Below are positions 1 through 9,212 of a DNA stretch of 64,000 bases, one piece after another. Origin of the DNA: Andrena cerasifolii (lineage: Eukaryota > Arthropoda > Insecta > Hymenoptera > Andrenidae); contig NC_135121.1 of the NCBI RefSeq assembly GCF_050908995.1, forward strand, positions 310,001 through 374,000, read 5' to 3'. Positions within the stretch are counted from its first letter, which is position 1. The number at the start of each line of letters is the position of its first letter. A program made the position numbers and the translations under genes. The notes beneath the pieces are model-generated. The model saw nothing but the letters and a program-made list of their open reading frames with translations, had not been told where the DNA came from and did no database searches.

Positions 1-512
1 CCCCACGGTTCATACGAATTAGAAGCCATTGCCAAGTATTTGAAACAGCGATTACTCGAGCGGTATCCTCAAAATCTCGATGGCACCGATGCCAACGATG
101 GCGGCGACAACGATGAGATCCTATAGTGTTGCGCCACAACAACAACACCATGAAAAGTGAGCTGTACTGCTCGTTCATTGTAGACTTTACGAAGCCCAAT
201 AACATTGGATCGTTACTGGGATTCTCGACGAATCGCGTATTAGAACCGGAACAGTGGCACGAATCGGACGATCCGATTAATATCATGAATGTGAACATTA
301 TTCGCGTAGAATGTAGCGTGACCGCTGGCGCGTACAGCAATGGGAACCGCGTACATACGATACATGAATTTTCTCCCAGAGTACCGCCGGGATATAAGAT
401 ATCGGAAACGCCCGCACAGATCATTTACCTTCCAAGCACCGCACAGGTCATTTCGGATCTAACGATACACGTTGTGGATCAAGACGGACGGTTGCTTAAT
501 TTTCGAGGTTAA
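1..512 (+). pseudogene. penton-like minor capsid protein, copy A, broken
   Basis: This is the 3' part of the same gene that is intact at 62436-63206. Compared with that copy, one base is missing near 118-121 (GAGTATCCT has become GAGATCCT), which shifts the frame, and a GAA codon near the 3' end has become TAA at 510-512. Downstream of the shift the reading is nearly identical to copy B. The family is the single jelly-roll minor capsid (penton-base-like) protein of Polintons; that call rests on the intact copy and its position just upstream of the capsid gene. The product would not be functional. Confidence 0.75.
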
Positions 513-547
513 GAGATTACTATCAGACTGCATGTACGACGACGTCG

Positions 548-739
548 ATGATAACACATGTGGTGCGGCCGAATGAGATGCTTGTGTTGAACGACTCAAG
601 AAACACGTGTCTTCCAAACGAAATTGTTTGCAACAACAACAACAACAACTGCAACAGCTCTGATTACGCTAAAAAGAAGAGGCTCAGTGCTGCGAACATT
701 GCATTTTTGAAATCGCTGGGATTCATTGTACGCAATTAA
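548..739 (+). CDS. small Asn-rich ORF between penton and capsid genes, copy A
   Basis: A 63-residue ORF that lies between the penton-like and capsid genes, as its 70-residue counterpart at 63203-63415 does. It has a central Asn run (an AAC triplet repeat, shorter than in copy B), a basic KKKR cluster and a hydrophobic tail ending GFIVRN. The start overlaps the position of the former penton stop codon. I do not recognise the family. Conservation of frame and length outside the repeat in both copies supports real coding, but most of the similarity simply reflects the high overall identity of the copies. Confidence 0.5.
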   Translation: MITHVVRPNEMLVLNDSRNTCLPNEIVCNNNNNNCNSSDYAKKKRLSAANIAFLKSLGFIVRN

Positions 740-747
740 GTTGAAAA

Positions 748-1848
748 ATGACCGACATTCTAAGCATTGGCGCGAAGCCGACGCTTGATGATCGCATCGT
801 CAAGCTTGAGACTCACACATACAACCCTTACGTCAACACAACGTTTGGATACAGCGATGAGATAAGAATACCTATACAGCAACAGGATTTATACACATTA
901 CCGTGTGAAAGTTTCCTCTACCTGGAGGGGAAATTGACGATAAATAAGCCGAATGATGTATCAACGGTGATGTTGGGAAATAATTGCATGGCATTCATAT
1001 TTGATGAGATTCGATACGAACTGAATGTTGTGGAGATTGATCGCAACAGAAACGTTGGAATAACTAGCACACTTAAAAACTATGTATCGATGACATCTGA
1101 TGAAGACAAAAATATGGAAAATGCGGGATGGGGCTTGAAGCGGCACGATGAGCTAATAGTGAAAAATCATTTCAATTTTTGCATCCCGCTCAAATATTTG
1201 TTGGGATTTTGCGAGGACTACAAACGCATGGTTATTAATGCGCGTCACGAATTGATTTTAATACGATCGCGCAACGATAACAATTCTCTAATAGGATCGC
1301 CGACGTTGGAACCAGAAATTGAATTACTTAAAGTGCAATGGCTGATGCCTCACGTGACGCTGAACGACGTTAATAAGCTGTCGTTGCTACATGCTTTGGA
1401 AAGTGGACAAAACCTGAGCATTAGTTTTCGCTCGTGGGATCTGTACGAGTATCCTCTCTTACAGAGCACGACCAAGCATTCGTGGGCCGTGAAGGCAGCT
1501 GCACAGTTGGAGAAGCCGCGATACATTATCTTTGCTCTACAGACTGCTCGAAAGAATGTGATGACTGAAGATGTTACTCGATTTGACCACTGCAAATTGA
1601 CCAACGTAAAACTTTTTCTCAACTCAGAATTTTACCCGTACGATGACATGAACTTGGACTTTGACAAGAATAGGCACGCCGTCTTATTTAACATGTATAC
1701 GCATTTTCGTAAATCGTATTACGGACATAGTTGCAACGAGGCATTATTCACCGTGGCCCAATTTTTGCAATCCGGTGGTTGGTGGCAAAACATCATGGAC
1801 TACGTTGGGAAGATGGAGACGTTCCGTACAGTATGGCTAAACAGCTAA
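748..1848 (+). CDS. Polinton major capsid protein, copy A, C-terminus probably replaced
   Basis: A 366-residue reading that starts at an ATG nine bases after the small ORF. It matches the capsid gene that starts at 63424. The N-terminal part has a beta-rich, hexon-type look, with the segment FDEIRYELN followed by IDRNRN; I assign it to the double jelly-roll major capsid proteins of animal Polintons. Known members are usually longer. Here the last 25 or so residues (after about nt 1770) read in a frame whose partner frame (R-W-L-V-A-K-H-H-G-L) looks coding. This suggests that a deletion joined the capsid gene to the middle of the next gene and removed the capsid C-terminus. Confidence is good for identity, moderate for the truncation. 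Confidence 0.7.
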   Translation: MTDILSIGAKPTLDDRIVKLETHTYNPYVNTTFGYSDEIRIPIQQQDLYTLPCESFLYLEGKLTINKPNDVSTVMLGNNCMAFIFDEIRYELNVVEIDRNRNVGITSTLKNYVSMTSDEDKNMENAGWGLKRHDELIVKNHFNFCIPLKYLLGFCEDYKRMVINARHELILIRSRNDNNSLIGSPTLEPEIELLKVQWLMPHVTLNDVNKLSLLHALESGQNLSISFRSWDLYEYPLLQSTTKHSWAVKAAAQLEKPRYIIFALQTARKNVMTEDVTRFDHCKLTNVKLFLNSEFYPYDDMNLDFDKNRHAVLFNMYTHFRKSYYGHSCNEALFTVAQFLQSGGWWQNIMDYVGKMETFRTVWLNS

Positions 1849-2138
1849 TTATGAAAGCTGTAGCCGATGCGATCGACGAGCAAGATGACACACCCCATGT
1901 CGTATACGTTAAAGGGCTGCAGAAACGCGATTGGCTCGTGGGTTTCCTGGATGAAAATACGAGAGCGGACGTGATCATCGAGACGCTAGACATTGACTAC
2001 GAGGATATCAAATCCCTAAATAAGCTAAACGTAGATAATACTCTGCGATGTGGCAGACACGCAAAGCACTGTGCCATGCAAAAGGTATTTAAAATATTCA
2101 ACTGTTGGTCTAAACGCCAGAGAGAAATACACAAATAA
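1771..2138 (+). CDS. N-truncated ORF at the inner edge of the TIR, function unknown
   Basis: An open frame that overlaps the capsid 3' end and runs into the TIR. An ATG occurs at 1833, but the reading upstream of it (RWLVAKHHGLRWEDGDVPY) also looks like protein, so the original N-terminus was probably lost with the capsid C-terminus. Recognisable pieces are VVYVKGLQKRDWL and a C-terminal block with Cys and His (LRCGRHAKHCAMQKVF) that could bind metal. I recall similar short proteins in insect Polinton-type elements but cannot name a function. The last 36 or so codons lie inside the TIR, and their inverted copy is found at 45250-45358 beside the polymerase. Confidence 0.5.
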
Positions 2139-2269
2139 AATATAATCAATTTTTAATGCATAACTGTTTTTTCTTCACCCTCCTCAACCTCCAACCTTCT
2201 GCATGTACGCTAGATTAAGACGATAGTTGTAATTATTATGTAGATGTAGTACGATTCATGATCAACGCG

Positions 2270-2800
2270 GTACCATACACGTATGATAAACGTTTGATAG
2301 ACGTTCAGAGTGGTACGTTAGGCGTTGAAAGTGGACCGATAGACGTTGAAAGTGGTACGATAGACGTTTGATAGACATTCAGAGTGGTACGTTAGGCGTT
2401 GAAAGTGGTACGATAGACGTTGAAAGAGGTTCAATAGACGTTCGATACACGTTCAGAGTGGTACGTTAGGCGTTGAAAGTGGTACGATAGACGTTGAAAG
2501 TGGTACGATAGACGTTTGATAGACATTCAGAGTGGTACGTTAGGCGTTGAAAGTGGTACGTTAGGCGTTGAAAGTGGTCCAATAAACGTTTGACACACGT
2601 TCAGAGTGGTACGATAGACGTTGAACGTGGTCCAATACACGTTTGATACACGTTCAGACTAGTACGATAGACATTGAAAGGGGTCCAATACACGTTTGAT
2701 ACACGTTCAAAGTGGTACGAAAGACTTTGAAAGTGCTACGATAGACGTTGAAAGTGGTACGTTATGTGTTGAAAGTGGTTCAATAGACGTCCAATACACG
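2270..2800. repeat. minisatellite in TIR A
   Basis: Tandem degenerate units of roughly 21-22 bases built on the theme GTACGATAGACGTTGAAAGTG, with variants such as GTACGTTAGGCGTTGAAAGT and CGTTTGATACACGTTCAGAG. The inverted counterpart in TIR B is at 37840-38740 and is about 370 bases longer. Confidence 0.85.
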
Positions 2801-3214
2801 ATCGATACGCGATCAAAAGTGGCGTGACCTAGTCGAATGATGTGTCCAAAGAAGAAGGGAGAAGAATTCGAAGAACATGATAAGTGCACACTGAGGATGG
2901 TTAGTGAATAATTCGAATATGTATAGAAGGTGAGGATGGTCAGCGAAAATGCAGGTGGCCTGTGATGAAGATGGCGAAGAACAAAGGCATCCTACTTTGC
3001 AAAGCTATGCAACTTTAGGCATGGGCCCACATGTGGGAGCTTGGAGATGCAGCGAGACCAGTTGTCTTCAAATCGTGGTCAACGTGCAGTCACTTTGACA
3101 GTTCTTTGAAACACTTGTTTCATTTTTTGTGTTACGTGAAATTGCTTTGAAGAAGATTGCTTTTGAAGGATATTATCAATCGTTCAACGCATGGAAATAC
3201 AATCGATTAATACC

Positions 3215-3325
3215 GTAAGTTCGCATTATCATATTTTAGTGAATCGTTCAACGCATGGAAATACAATCGATTAATACCGTAAGTTCGCATTATCATAGTT
3301 TAGTTATAAGAAAACTCGGTTTCAG
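3215..3325 (+). other. candidate short intron upstream of the TIR A gene
   Basis: A splice donor ACC|GTAAGT at 3215 (repeated at 3279 by a local duplication of about 60 bases) and an acceptor TTTCAG ending at 3325 sit immediately before ATTATG of the TIR gene. The inverted copy in TIR B keeps both signals (donor at 37442, acceptor ending at 37368, 75 bases). If spliced, a short first exon beginning ATGGAAAT would join the main ORF in frame. Confidence 0.5.
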
Positions 3326-3328
3326 ATT

Positions 3329-3847
3329 ATGTCATTGCCCATGAATTTGAAACGTCCGGCTACCGCTACGATCACTGCTGCTGCGGCAGTTATCCATTCA
3401 TCCAGCCCGAAAATGTATGTGGCCTGTCGAAATGTTGCGGTTCAAACCGTAGAAATTCGATGTGCAGAACTTTATGAGGCGGAAGCTAATCAGGATGGCG
3501 ACATTTTTTTAAAAGTTTTTAAAAAATGCGATAATCCAATACACGACTACTTCGAGGATGATGAGGAATATTGGATGCATCGATATGAACAACAAACGTT
3601 TTTAGGCGATTTCGATGATGATGATAATGTACAAATAACTATATATCGGAATATTCATGCGTATCATCCAAAGAGTGTGGCTTGGCGAAACGTCAAAGCG
3701 GAAAATATCGATTTTGATACCTATAGGAATAAAGTATCGGGGCTTCGGGCTAGTGTTGTTGCAGTTCAAACTGACCCTGTGCAAGTTCCTATGGATTTAC
3801 CATTAACTAATCTATTTGCTGATGATGTGATTGAGTGGGATAATTAA
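3329..3847 (+). CDS. TIR-resident acidic protein, copy A, unknown function
   Basis: A 172-residue ORF lying wholly inside the TIR, so an intact element carries it twice, once per end. The N-terminus is Ala/Thr-rich; the middle is acidic with a Tyr-rich patch (DYFEDDEEYW) and a run of Asp (GDFDDDDN); the end is DDVIEWDN. A VAVQT motif occurs near residue 36 and again near residue 145 (VAVQTDP). The second resembles the short VQT-acidic peptides bound by dynein light chain LC8; this is inference. The copy in TIR B has six amino-acid differences and stays open. An AATAAA poly(A) signal follows the stop. I do not recognise the family. It may be transcribed from the GC-neutral region between the minisatellite and the donor site. 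Confidence 0.6.
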   Translation: MSLPMNLKRPATATITAAAAVIHSSSPKMYVACRNVAVQTVEIRCAELYEAEANQDGDIFLKVFKKCDNPIHDYFEDDEEYWMHRYEQQTFLGDFDDDDNVQITIYRNIHAYHPKSVAWRNVKAENIDFDTYRNKVSGLRASVVAVQTDPVQVPMDLPLTNLFADDVIEWDN

Positions 3848-4334
3848 GCCAAATAAATTTTAATTATTTTTTTATATTCTATATTATTCCTTCATATTAT
3901 TTTTTCATATTATTATTTGTAACAATATATATTTCTTAAACATATATTATTTCTCAATTTTATTTACCCGTATTCCTCCTCTCACCGCCAAATTTTTAAG
4001 ATTCGCCGTTTCAATAATTATTATTTCTCTGCGTTGAGAAAAAAGATTTCTGCTGACGCTGCATAATTCTATTTCGTTCTTCGCGCTGCCAAGTGACATC
4101 ACCCTGCACGGCTGCTCCAGAGGAGTCGAATTACGCGAGATCGCGCGAAACGAAGTTAAATCGGAACGCTTTGAAATACTGTTAGCTTTAGAATGCATTC
4201 GATTCTATCCCCTATGTAGTGCTGTCTCTTTCCCTCGTAGAATTTTAACTTTAAAGTAATGCTCCGTCTCTTTCCCTGGAAGACGCGGTGTCGAAAAACG
4301 CCGATCTTTCCCGACATCGTCCGAAACAATTTCT

Positions 4335-4626
4335 GATGCATATTGGTTTGGAAAAAAATTTCTAGGACAGTCCCCACCCTGGGTTAGGTCTGAAAAAATT
4401 TTCGGGTGGGCCAAGTTCTGAAAGAGAATTTTTCGGGGGTCAATGCCTCCCTCTGAAAAATTTCCGACGGTGGGCCAGGTCTGGAGAGGCCTCCGCGGCG
4501 GTTCGGCCCGGACTGATCCCCTCCACGATTACGGCTTCCCCCACTCCGCGGCTCGTGCGCGCGCACCCGGTCTTCCTCTCCCCGCAGGCCCTGCGCCAAT
4601 GTTTCTCTCCGCCGCGCTCTCCCGCG
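4335..4626. other. no gene seen; GC-rich flank of a gypsy remnant
   Basis: The sequence beyond the Polinton A end has several short repeats of a GGGTNAGGTCTG theme and then a GC-rich stretch that leads into the decayed reverse transcriptase. I see no coding signal that continues the pol frame before about 4627. Confidence 0.5.
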
Positions 4627-6767
4627 CGCCCAAACGTTCCAGCGCTATATCTATCGCGCCCTGGGGGACTTGGAATTCGTGTTCGCTTTCATCGACGATA
4701 TCCTCATAGCTTCTTCGTCGCCAGAAGAGCATGAGGAGCATCTCCAAACGGTACTCGAGTGATTTAGGAACTTTCATTTGCGTTTGAACAGTGCTAAATG
4801 CAAGCTCGGTCTGTCGGAGCTCGAGTTTCTGGGGCATTAGGTCAATCGCGACGGTTTCAACAAAGTGGAAGTGATCGACAAATACCCAAAGCCGCGCACG
4901 GTCGCGGAAATGAGGCGATTTTTGGGCATGGCCAACTTTTATAGACGCAGTTTACCTCACGCTGCTGCCACACAGGCACCGCTCAATGCCTATCTCCACG
5001 GGTCGCGTAAAAACGATACGAGCGAGATTTTGTGGACTTCGGAAGCCGAGACCGCGTTTCTTCAGGTCAAGAAAGACCTCTCCAATACGGTAATAATGGC
5101 GCACCCTTCCGATGCGGCGGAAACGCGCGTGGTAACGAACGGATCCGATTTTGCTATGGGCGCTGCCCTCGAGCAGGCCGTCGACAGATCGTGGAGGCCC
5201 CATGCATTATTTTCGTGTAGATTTAGCCCGGCTCAGCGTGCGTACAGTGCCTACGACCGCGAGTTGACCGCGGTCTACGAAGCGGTTAAGTACTTTAAGC
5301 ATTTTTTAGAGGGTCGCGAGTTCAAAGTTGTAACCGACCACAAACCTCTTATGTACGCGTTTAAGCAGCGCACCGAAAAGGCATCTCCGCGGCAACCTCG
5401 CCAACTGTCGTACATTGCCCAATTCACAACTCGCGTCGAGTACCTCCCCGGTGGGGAAAATGTCGTCGCGGACACGCCCTCGCGGATCGAGGTGCTGCGA
5501 CTTCCGATCGAGTTCGACTTGAGCGAGCTCGCAAAGGAACAGGAAAACGACCCAGAACTCAGGGAAATTCAGAAAGCGCCCGATTATATGTTGACAATGC
5601 GAAAAATTGTGTGGGGGCCGTCCCACACAGTCTTGCACTGTGAAATGACCGGCGCAGTCATCCGGCCATACATCCCGGCATCGATGCGTCAACGGGTTTT
5701 CGAGACTATCCATAACCTCGCTCACCCGGTCGCGAAGGTCACGGACCGACTAATCAGGCAAGGTATGTGTGGCCTAATATGCACCGCGACACCGCGCGCT
5801 GGTACAAAAAGTGCGTTGATTGCCAGCAATCTAAAATATCGCGGCACGTAAAGATGACTCCCGCTCCGATAGTCGCACCGGGCGGGAGATTTAAACACGT
5901 ACACATTTACCTAATCGGACAGCTGCCGGAGCACGACCGGCATCGCTACTGCCTCACGCTCATCGACCGATTCACGCGTTGCGCCGAGGCGATAGCGCTT
6001 GGCGAGATTTCGACACGAACCGTGGTGAGGGCATTCTACGACCAGTGGATTCCGCGATATGGAGCGCTTCCGAGGTCATTACAACCGCCCAGGGCACACA
6101 GTTTGAGTCCCAGCTTTCGCCGCGCTGCTTTCGTTGATTGGTTGTCACCGCATACACACGACTGCGTACCACCGCGCGTCAAACGGGATGGTAGAGCGCT
6201 GACACCGAACGCTTAAGGCGGCGATAATGTGCCATGCCAACCAGCAGTGGACCCATGTTCTGTCCACTGTACAGTTAGGGTTGCGAAACCACGTTCGCCT
6301 CGACACCGGCGCGTCTCCGGCAGAACACCTGTATGGCACCGTGTTCCGGGTGCCCGGCAAGTTCCTCTTACCCAATGATTTCGCCCCCGACCCTCGGGCA
6401 TTCCTCGAGGGATTAGGGAATTTATGCGGCAGGTGAGACCCGTTCCCGTGACGCAAAAGTACAAGAACCGCGCGTCTTCCTGCTAACAAGGGCGGTGAAA
6501 AAATCGCTCGAGCGGCCCTATACAGGCCCGCACAAAGTGCTCGCGCGCGTCTCCGACCACGTGTATTCAATCGAGGAGAACGGAAACGCGCGGAACGTAT
6601 CCGTCGAACTGCTTAAACCAGCGTTGTTCGTGCTCGATGAGCAGGCGATGGATAATCCACTGGGCGACGAGCGCCTAGCGTTAAAGACGTACTCGAGAAA
6701 GAGGGTGACATTCGTGCCGGGCGTGGGTAGCGAAAATCTCGATGTGAACACCCCCGCAGACAAATAG
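4627..6767 (+). pseudogene. pol: decayed Ty3/gypsy pol (RT-RNase H-integrase)
   Basis: The sequence reads as pol from the middle of the RT palm: AQTFQRYI, then FAFIDDILIASSS (the IDD catalytic loop), then FLGMANFYRR and the RNase H segment YDRELTAVYEAVKYFKHFLEG with VVTDHKPL. Integrase remnants follow: CVDCQQSK, IDRFTRCAEA, and a C-terminal part ending near 6767. In-frame stops occur near 4760 and 4838, with frame changes near 5790, 6100-6200 and 6430-6490. The first integrase aspartate region reads HIYLIGQL, so the expected Asp is gone. N-terminal RT, protease and gag are absent. This is an old, dead insertion. Confidence 0.85.
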
Positions 6768-6895
6768 TTTTTGCGCATTGGGCGTGCGACTAGTCTGTAA
6801 GTATCGATGTGGCGTGGCCGAACGCCACGACTGTTTTTTTTTTTTGTGTACTGGCGATCTTGATATGCGATGGACATTTTGCATCATTGCCACTC

Positions 6896-7044
6896 GGGGG
6901 GGGGGGGGGGGAGTGTGTGGGCACCGTTACCTGAGAGTCCTTGCGCCCCATGGAGTGGGGGGCGAAGAGGAGAAGGGAGCCGTCTGCGCGCGGCGAGAGA
7001 TAAAAGTCTAGAGACTTCTTACTCACGCTAGGGAGATTCACCAA
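6896..7044 (+). mobile_element. polypurine tract and 3' LTR fragment of the gypsy remnant
   Basis: A run of 16 G ends at 6911 and is followed by AGTGTGTGGGCACC. This has the layout of a polypurine tract next to an LTR start (TGTGTGGG at about 6913). The LTR-like stretch continues to about 7044, where an unrelated TTAA-edged repeat begins. No matching 5' LTR is visible in the window. Confidence 0.4.
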
Positions 7045-7356
7045 TTAAGGGGGTAGACACGTGTAATGCAGCGCGCTGTATACCGACAAAATCTAGTCCG
7101 AAACATGGGTTTGGTAACCTTCCTCTTTCGAATGAGACCTCACCCAGTCCAAAATCTGCTCATATAAGGACAAACAACGTATGCCCGTGATTGCATTTCC
7201 AAATACAAGTTCCGCCATATTGGCGATAATACAGAGCAAGTCACGTGACAAATTTTGTTGTGGTAGTGGATACGAGATGGCGCCTACTCGGGAGGACTGA
7301 CAACGTGGAATCATAGCAAAACTGAAGCGTCAGCTGGATACATGTGCCACAGTAAA
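7045..7356. mobile_element. TTAA-edged short repeat, first copy (internally deleted)
   Basis: Starts TTAAGGGGGTAGACACG, as does the copy at 16754-17310, and shares with it a long block with ATTCCGCCATATTGGCG and CAAGTCACGTGAC. Relative to the second copy the central palindromic part is missing. The TTAA edge suggests a piggyBac-type non-autonomous element; no transposase is present. Confidence 0.55.
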
Positions 7357-7378
7357 AGCGTAATGCAGTTAATGTATC

Positions 7379-8060
7379 TGTTAAGGATTCGAAAGGCGAC
7401 GGGGTTTATGATGCGGACGTGCTCTCTTCGCTATTTTCGAACTTAAATTTTCATTAGCGCGACTTTTGCAGCTGTTAAACATCTGGCATCATAAACAGGG
7501 GAAAGCTCCAAATCCCAGGTATGCCGGGTCCTGGAGTTTCTCCTGGTACTCAATAGTGATTGCCGCATCATAAACCCCCTGGACAGGTCGCGCACGTGAG
7601 GGTCGTTTCTGCCGCGGGACCTTGGGGCCTGTCTCGGGGTCTCGGTACGGTGTCTCCCACTGCATTTGTTCATTTGGAAAGGTGGGCGGAGTATTGGTAA
7701 AATCCAGGAAAACGCCCAACGTGTCATCTTAAGGACACTGATTGGAAAGCAAATATTTCCGCCCTGAACGGACCTCCGTAGCAGACCAGGTGGTGGAGAA
7801 AACCGAGGTTTCGTTAGAGGGTACGCGGCGAAGGAAGAGCAGAACTCAAACCAGCAAAATAAGAAAAGGTTCTCGGCTCTTGTCGGCCTTGGAAACGGCC
7901 ATACACGTTTTGTAAAACACATTTGTAATACATATTCTTTAAATACATTTTACATATATTTCGACCATAGTAACGGTCATTTATAATAAATATTATTGGT
8001 CAAAATCAAGCGTTGTTACTGAACCAGCAGTGTATACACGTAACAATTACGCTAAAAACA
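7379..8060 (+). repeat. 5' LTR of the BEL/Pao element
   Basis: Begins TGTTAAGGATTCG and ends GCTAAAAACA. It is followed one base later by the primer site. It pairs with 14024-14705. Confidence 0.93.
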
Positions 8061-8061
8061 T

Positions 8062-8079
8062 TGGTCCTTCGAGCCGGAT
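8062..8079 (+). promoter_or_regulatory. primer binding site, tRNA-Tyr type
   Basis: TGGTCCTTCGAGCCGGAT, which starts two bases after the 5' LTR, is the complement of the conserved 3' end of eukaryotic tRNA-Tyr (ATCCGGCTCGAAGGACCA). The second BEL/Pao element at 20010 starts with the same nine bases. Confidence 0.8.
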
Positions 8080-8497
8080 TTATATCGTGTTCAGTGTATC
8101 GATATTCAAGTGACATCTCGAACTTTGTGAGAAGTTGAGTCAAGTGCATCCACGGACTTGGATGCATTCGTGTGTGATCGACAATCTCGATCAGTACCAC
8201 GGACTCACCGGTCAGCACCCTGCAACTTGGATCTGCTGACGGACATCGCCATTGGGACGCCAGGATCAGTTCGTGCTGGCGGCTTCTGGACTGGAGATTT
8301 TGTTGCCGTTTTCTGGACTTTCGTCGCAAAGGCGACGGTGTCAACATCCTGCACGAGATTCCGTAGCCGCACCTCTATTCCGAAGACTGGGGCAGTGGAG
8401 GCAGGAGATCAACGCACCGATCCCTTAAGTATCCTTAATTTCCATAAGGTTTTAGTTTCTTGCACGATTTGAACGGTGATTATCTTGTTTGTTCAAT

Positions 8498-9199
8498 ATG
8501 GAATCATTGTTGAAAAAATTGATTATGGAGCGCGGTCAGGTTAAGGCCGGACTCACTCGTTTCAAAACGTACTTTGAATCGTTGGACAGTTCTGCACCCG
8601 TGCGAGAACTCCACGAACGAACGGGAAAACTTTCGTTGTTATTCGATAAATTCGACGGAATTCAATCTCAAATCGAGATTCATGTAAGTGGCACCGAATT
8701 AGAAGCATTGCATGCTGACGAACGTGAATCATTCGAGAATTTGTACCAAAAATATATCTCGGCAGCTAAGGAACGTATCGAACAGCCATCACATCCAGTG
8801 CCAGGTACATCGCGTACACCGACAACGGATGTTCTATCACACGGTATGGTGAATCACGAGTTTACTGTACAACTTCCTGAGTTAAGGTTACCGGCGTTCG
8901 ATGGTGCGTGTGGCGAGTGGATTCGATTTCGGGATACATTTGAGTCGGTTATAAACACAAGTGATAAACTATCGGGAATTCAGAGATTTCATTATTTAGA
9001 TTCCGCGTTAAAGGGTGAAGCTGCACGAACCATCCAAACCTTGGGTGTTTCGGAGGCAAACTATGCACGGGCATGGGCAGCCTTAAGAGCACGGTACGAT
9101 GATTCGCAAGCATTGACTCTGCATCACGTTAAAGCATTGTTTGATGTTCAAGTGTTGACAAAAAGCATCATATTCAAGTCTAAGGCAACTCTACGATGA
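8498..9199 (+). CDS. gag: BEL/Pao gag N-terminal part, frameshifted before the zinc knuckles
   Basis: ATG at 8498. The product has a coiled-coil-like N-terminus and a capsid-like segment with LPAFDGACGEWIRFRDTFES, typical of the DUF1759 gag domain of insect BEL/Pao elements. The frame ends at 9199, but the reading clearly continues one frame over from about 9166 (ASYSSLRQLYDDYNNHLQAL). The change falls on an A5 run at 9160-9164, so a one-base indel there separates gag from the rest of the polyprotein. BEL/Pao elements normally encode one uninterrupted gag-pol ORF, so this is probably a mutation or sequencing error rather than regulated frameshifting. Confidence 0.88.
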   Translation: MESLLKKLIMERGQVKAGLTRFKTYFESLDSSAPVRELHERTGKLSLLFDKFDGIQSQIEIHVSGTELEALHADERESFENLYQKYISAAKERIEQPSHPVPGTSRTPTTDVLSHGMVNHEFTVQLPELRLPAFDGACGEWIRFRDTFESVINTSDKLSGIQRFHYLDSALKGEAARTIQTLGVSEANYARAWAALRARYDDSQALTLHHVKALFDVQVLTKSIIFKSKATLR

Positions 9200-9212
9200 T
9201 TACAATAATCAT

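Larger units (their letters stand above)
1..4334 (+). mobile_element. Polinton/Maverick copy A, 3' end only
   Basis: This is the right-hand end of a Maverick/Polinton (adintovirus-like) element that enters from the left edge. It holds the end of the penton-like gene, a small ORF, a capsid gene and an N-truncated ORF, all on +, followed by a terminal inverted repeat that ends at 4334. Positions 1-1340 are nearly collinear with 62660-64000 in copy B. The outer end reads ...AATTTCT, and the opposite arm in copy B starts AGAAATT, which fits the AG...CT termini known for Polintons. The copy is defective: the penton reading is broken and the capsid gene appears fused to a neighbour by deletion. Confidence 0.75.
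2031..4334. repeat. terminal inverted repeat of Polinton copy A (about 2.3 kb)
   Basis: The sequence from 2031 to 4334 is found inverted at 36352-38868 plus 45244-45358, where the counterpart is interrupted by a gypsy element. Landmarks in both arms, from inside out: the CTCTGCGATG segment, a CCTCAACC tract, a minisatellite, the spliced-looking 172-residue ORF, an AATAAA-containing AT-rich stretch, and a roughly 480-bp outer tail ending AATTTCT. The coding part differs at only about seven positions between arms; the minisatellite differs far more. Confidence 0.88.

Noticed and set aside
2250..2800. Regularly spaced repeats considered as a CRISPR array
   Set aside because: Units are contiguous, degenerate and without unique spacers. 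It lies in a eukaryotic element's TIR, so it is a minisatellite.
7443..7922. 159-residue frame in the BEL/Pao LTR (also at 14088-14567)
   Set aside because: It lies entirely within the LTR, antisense to the element, and is conserved only because the LTRs are duplicates.
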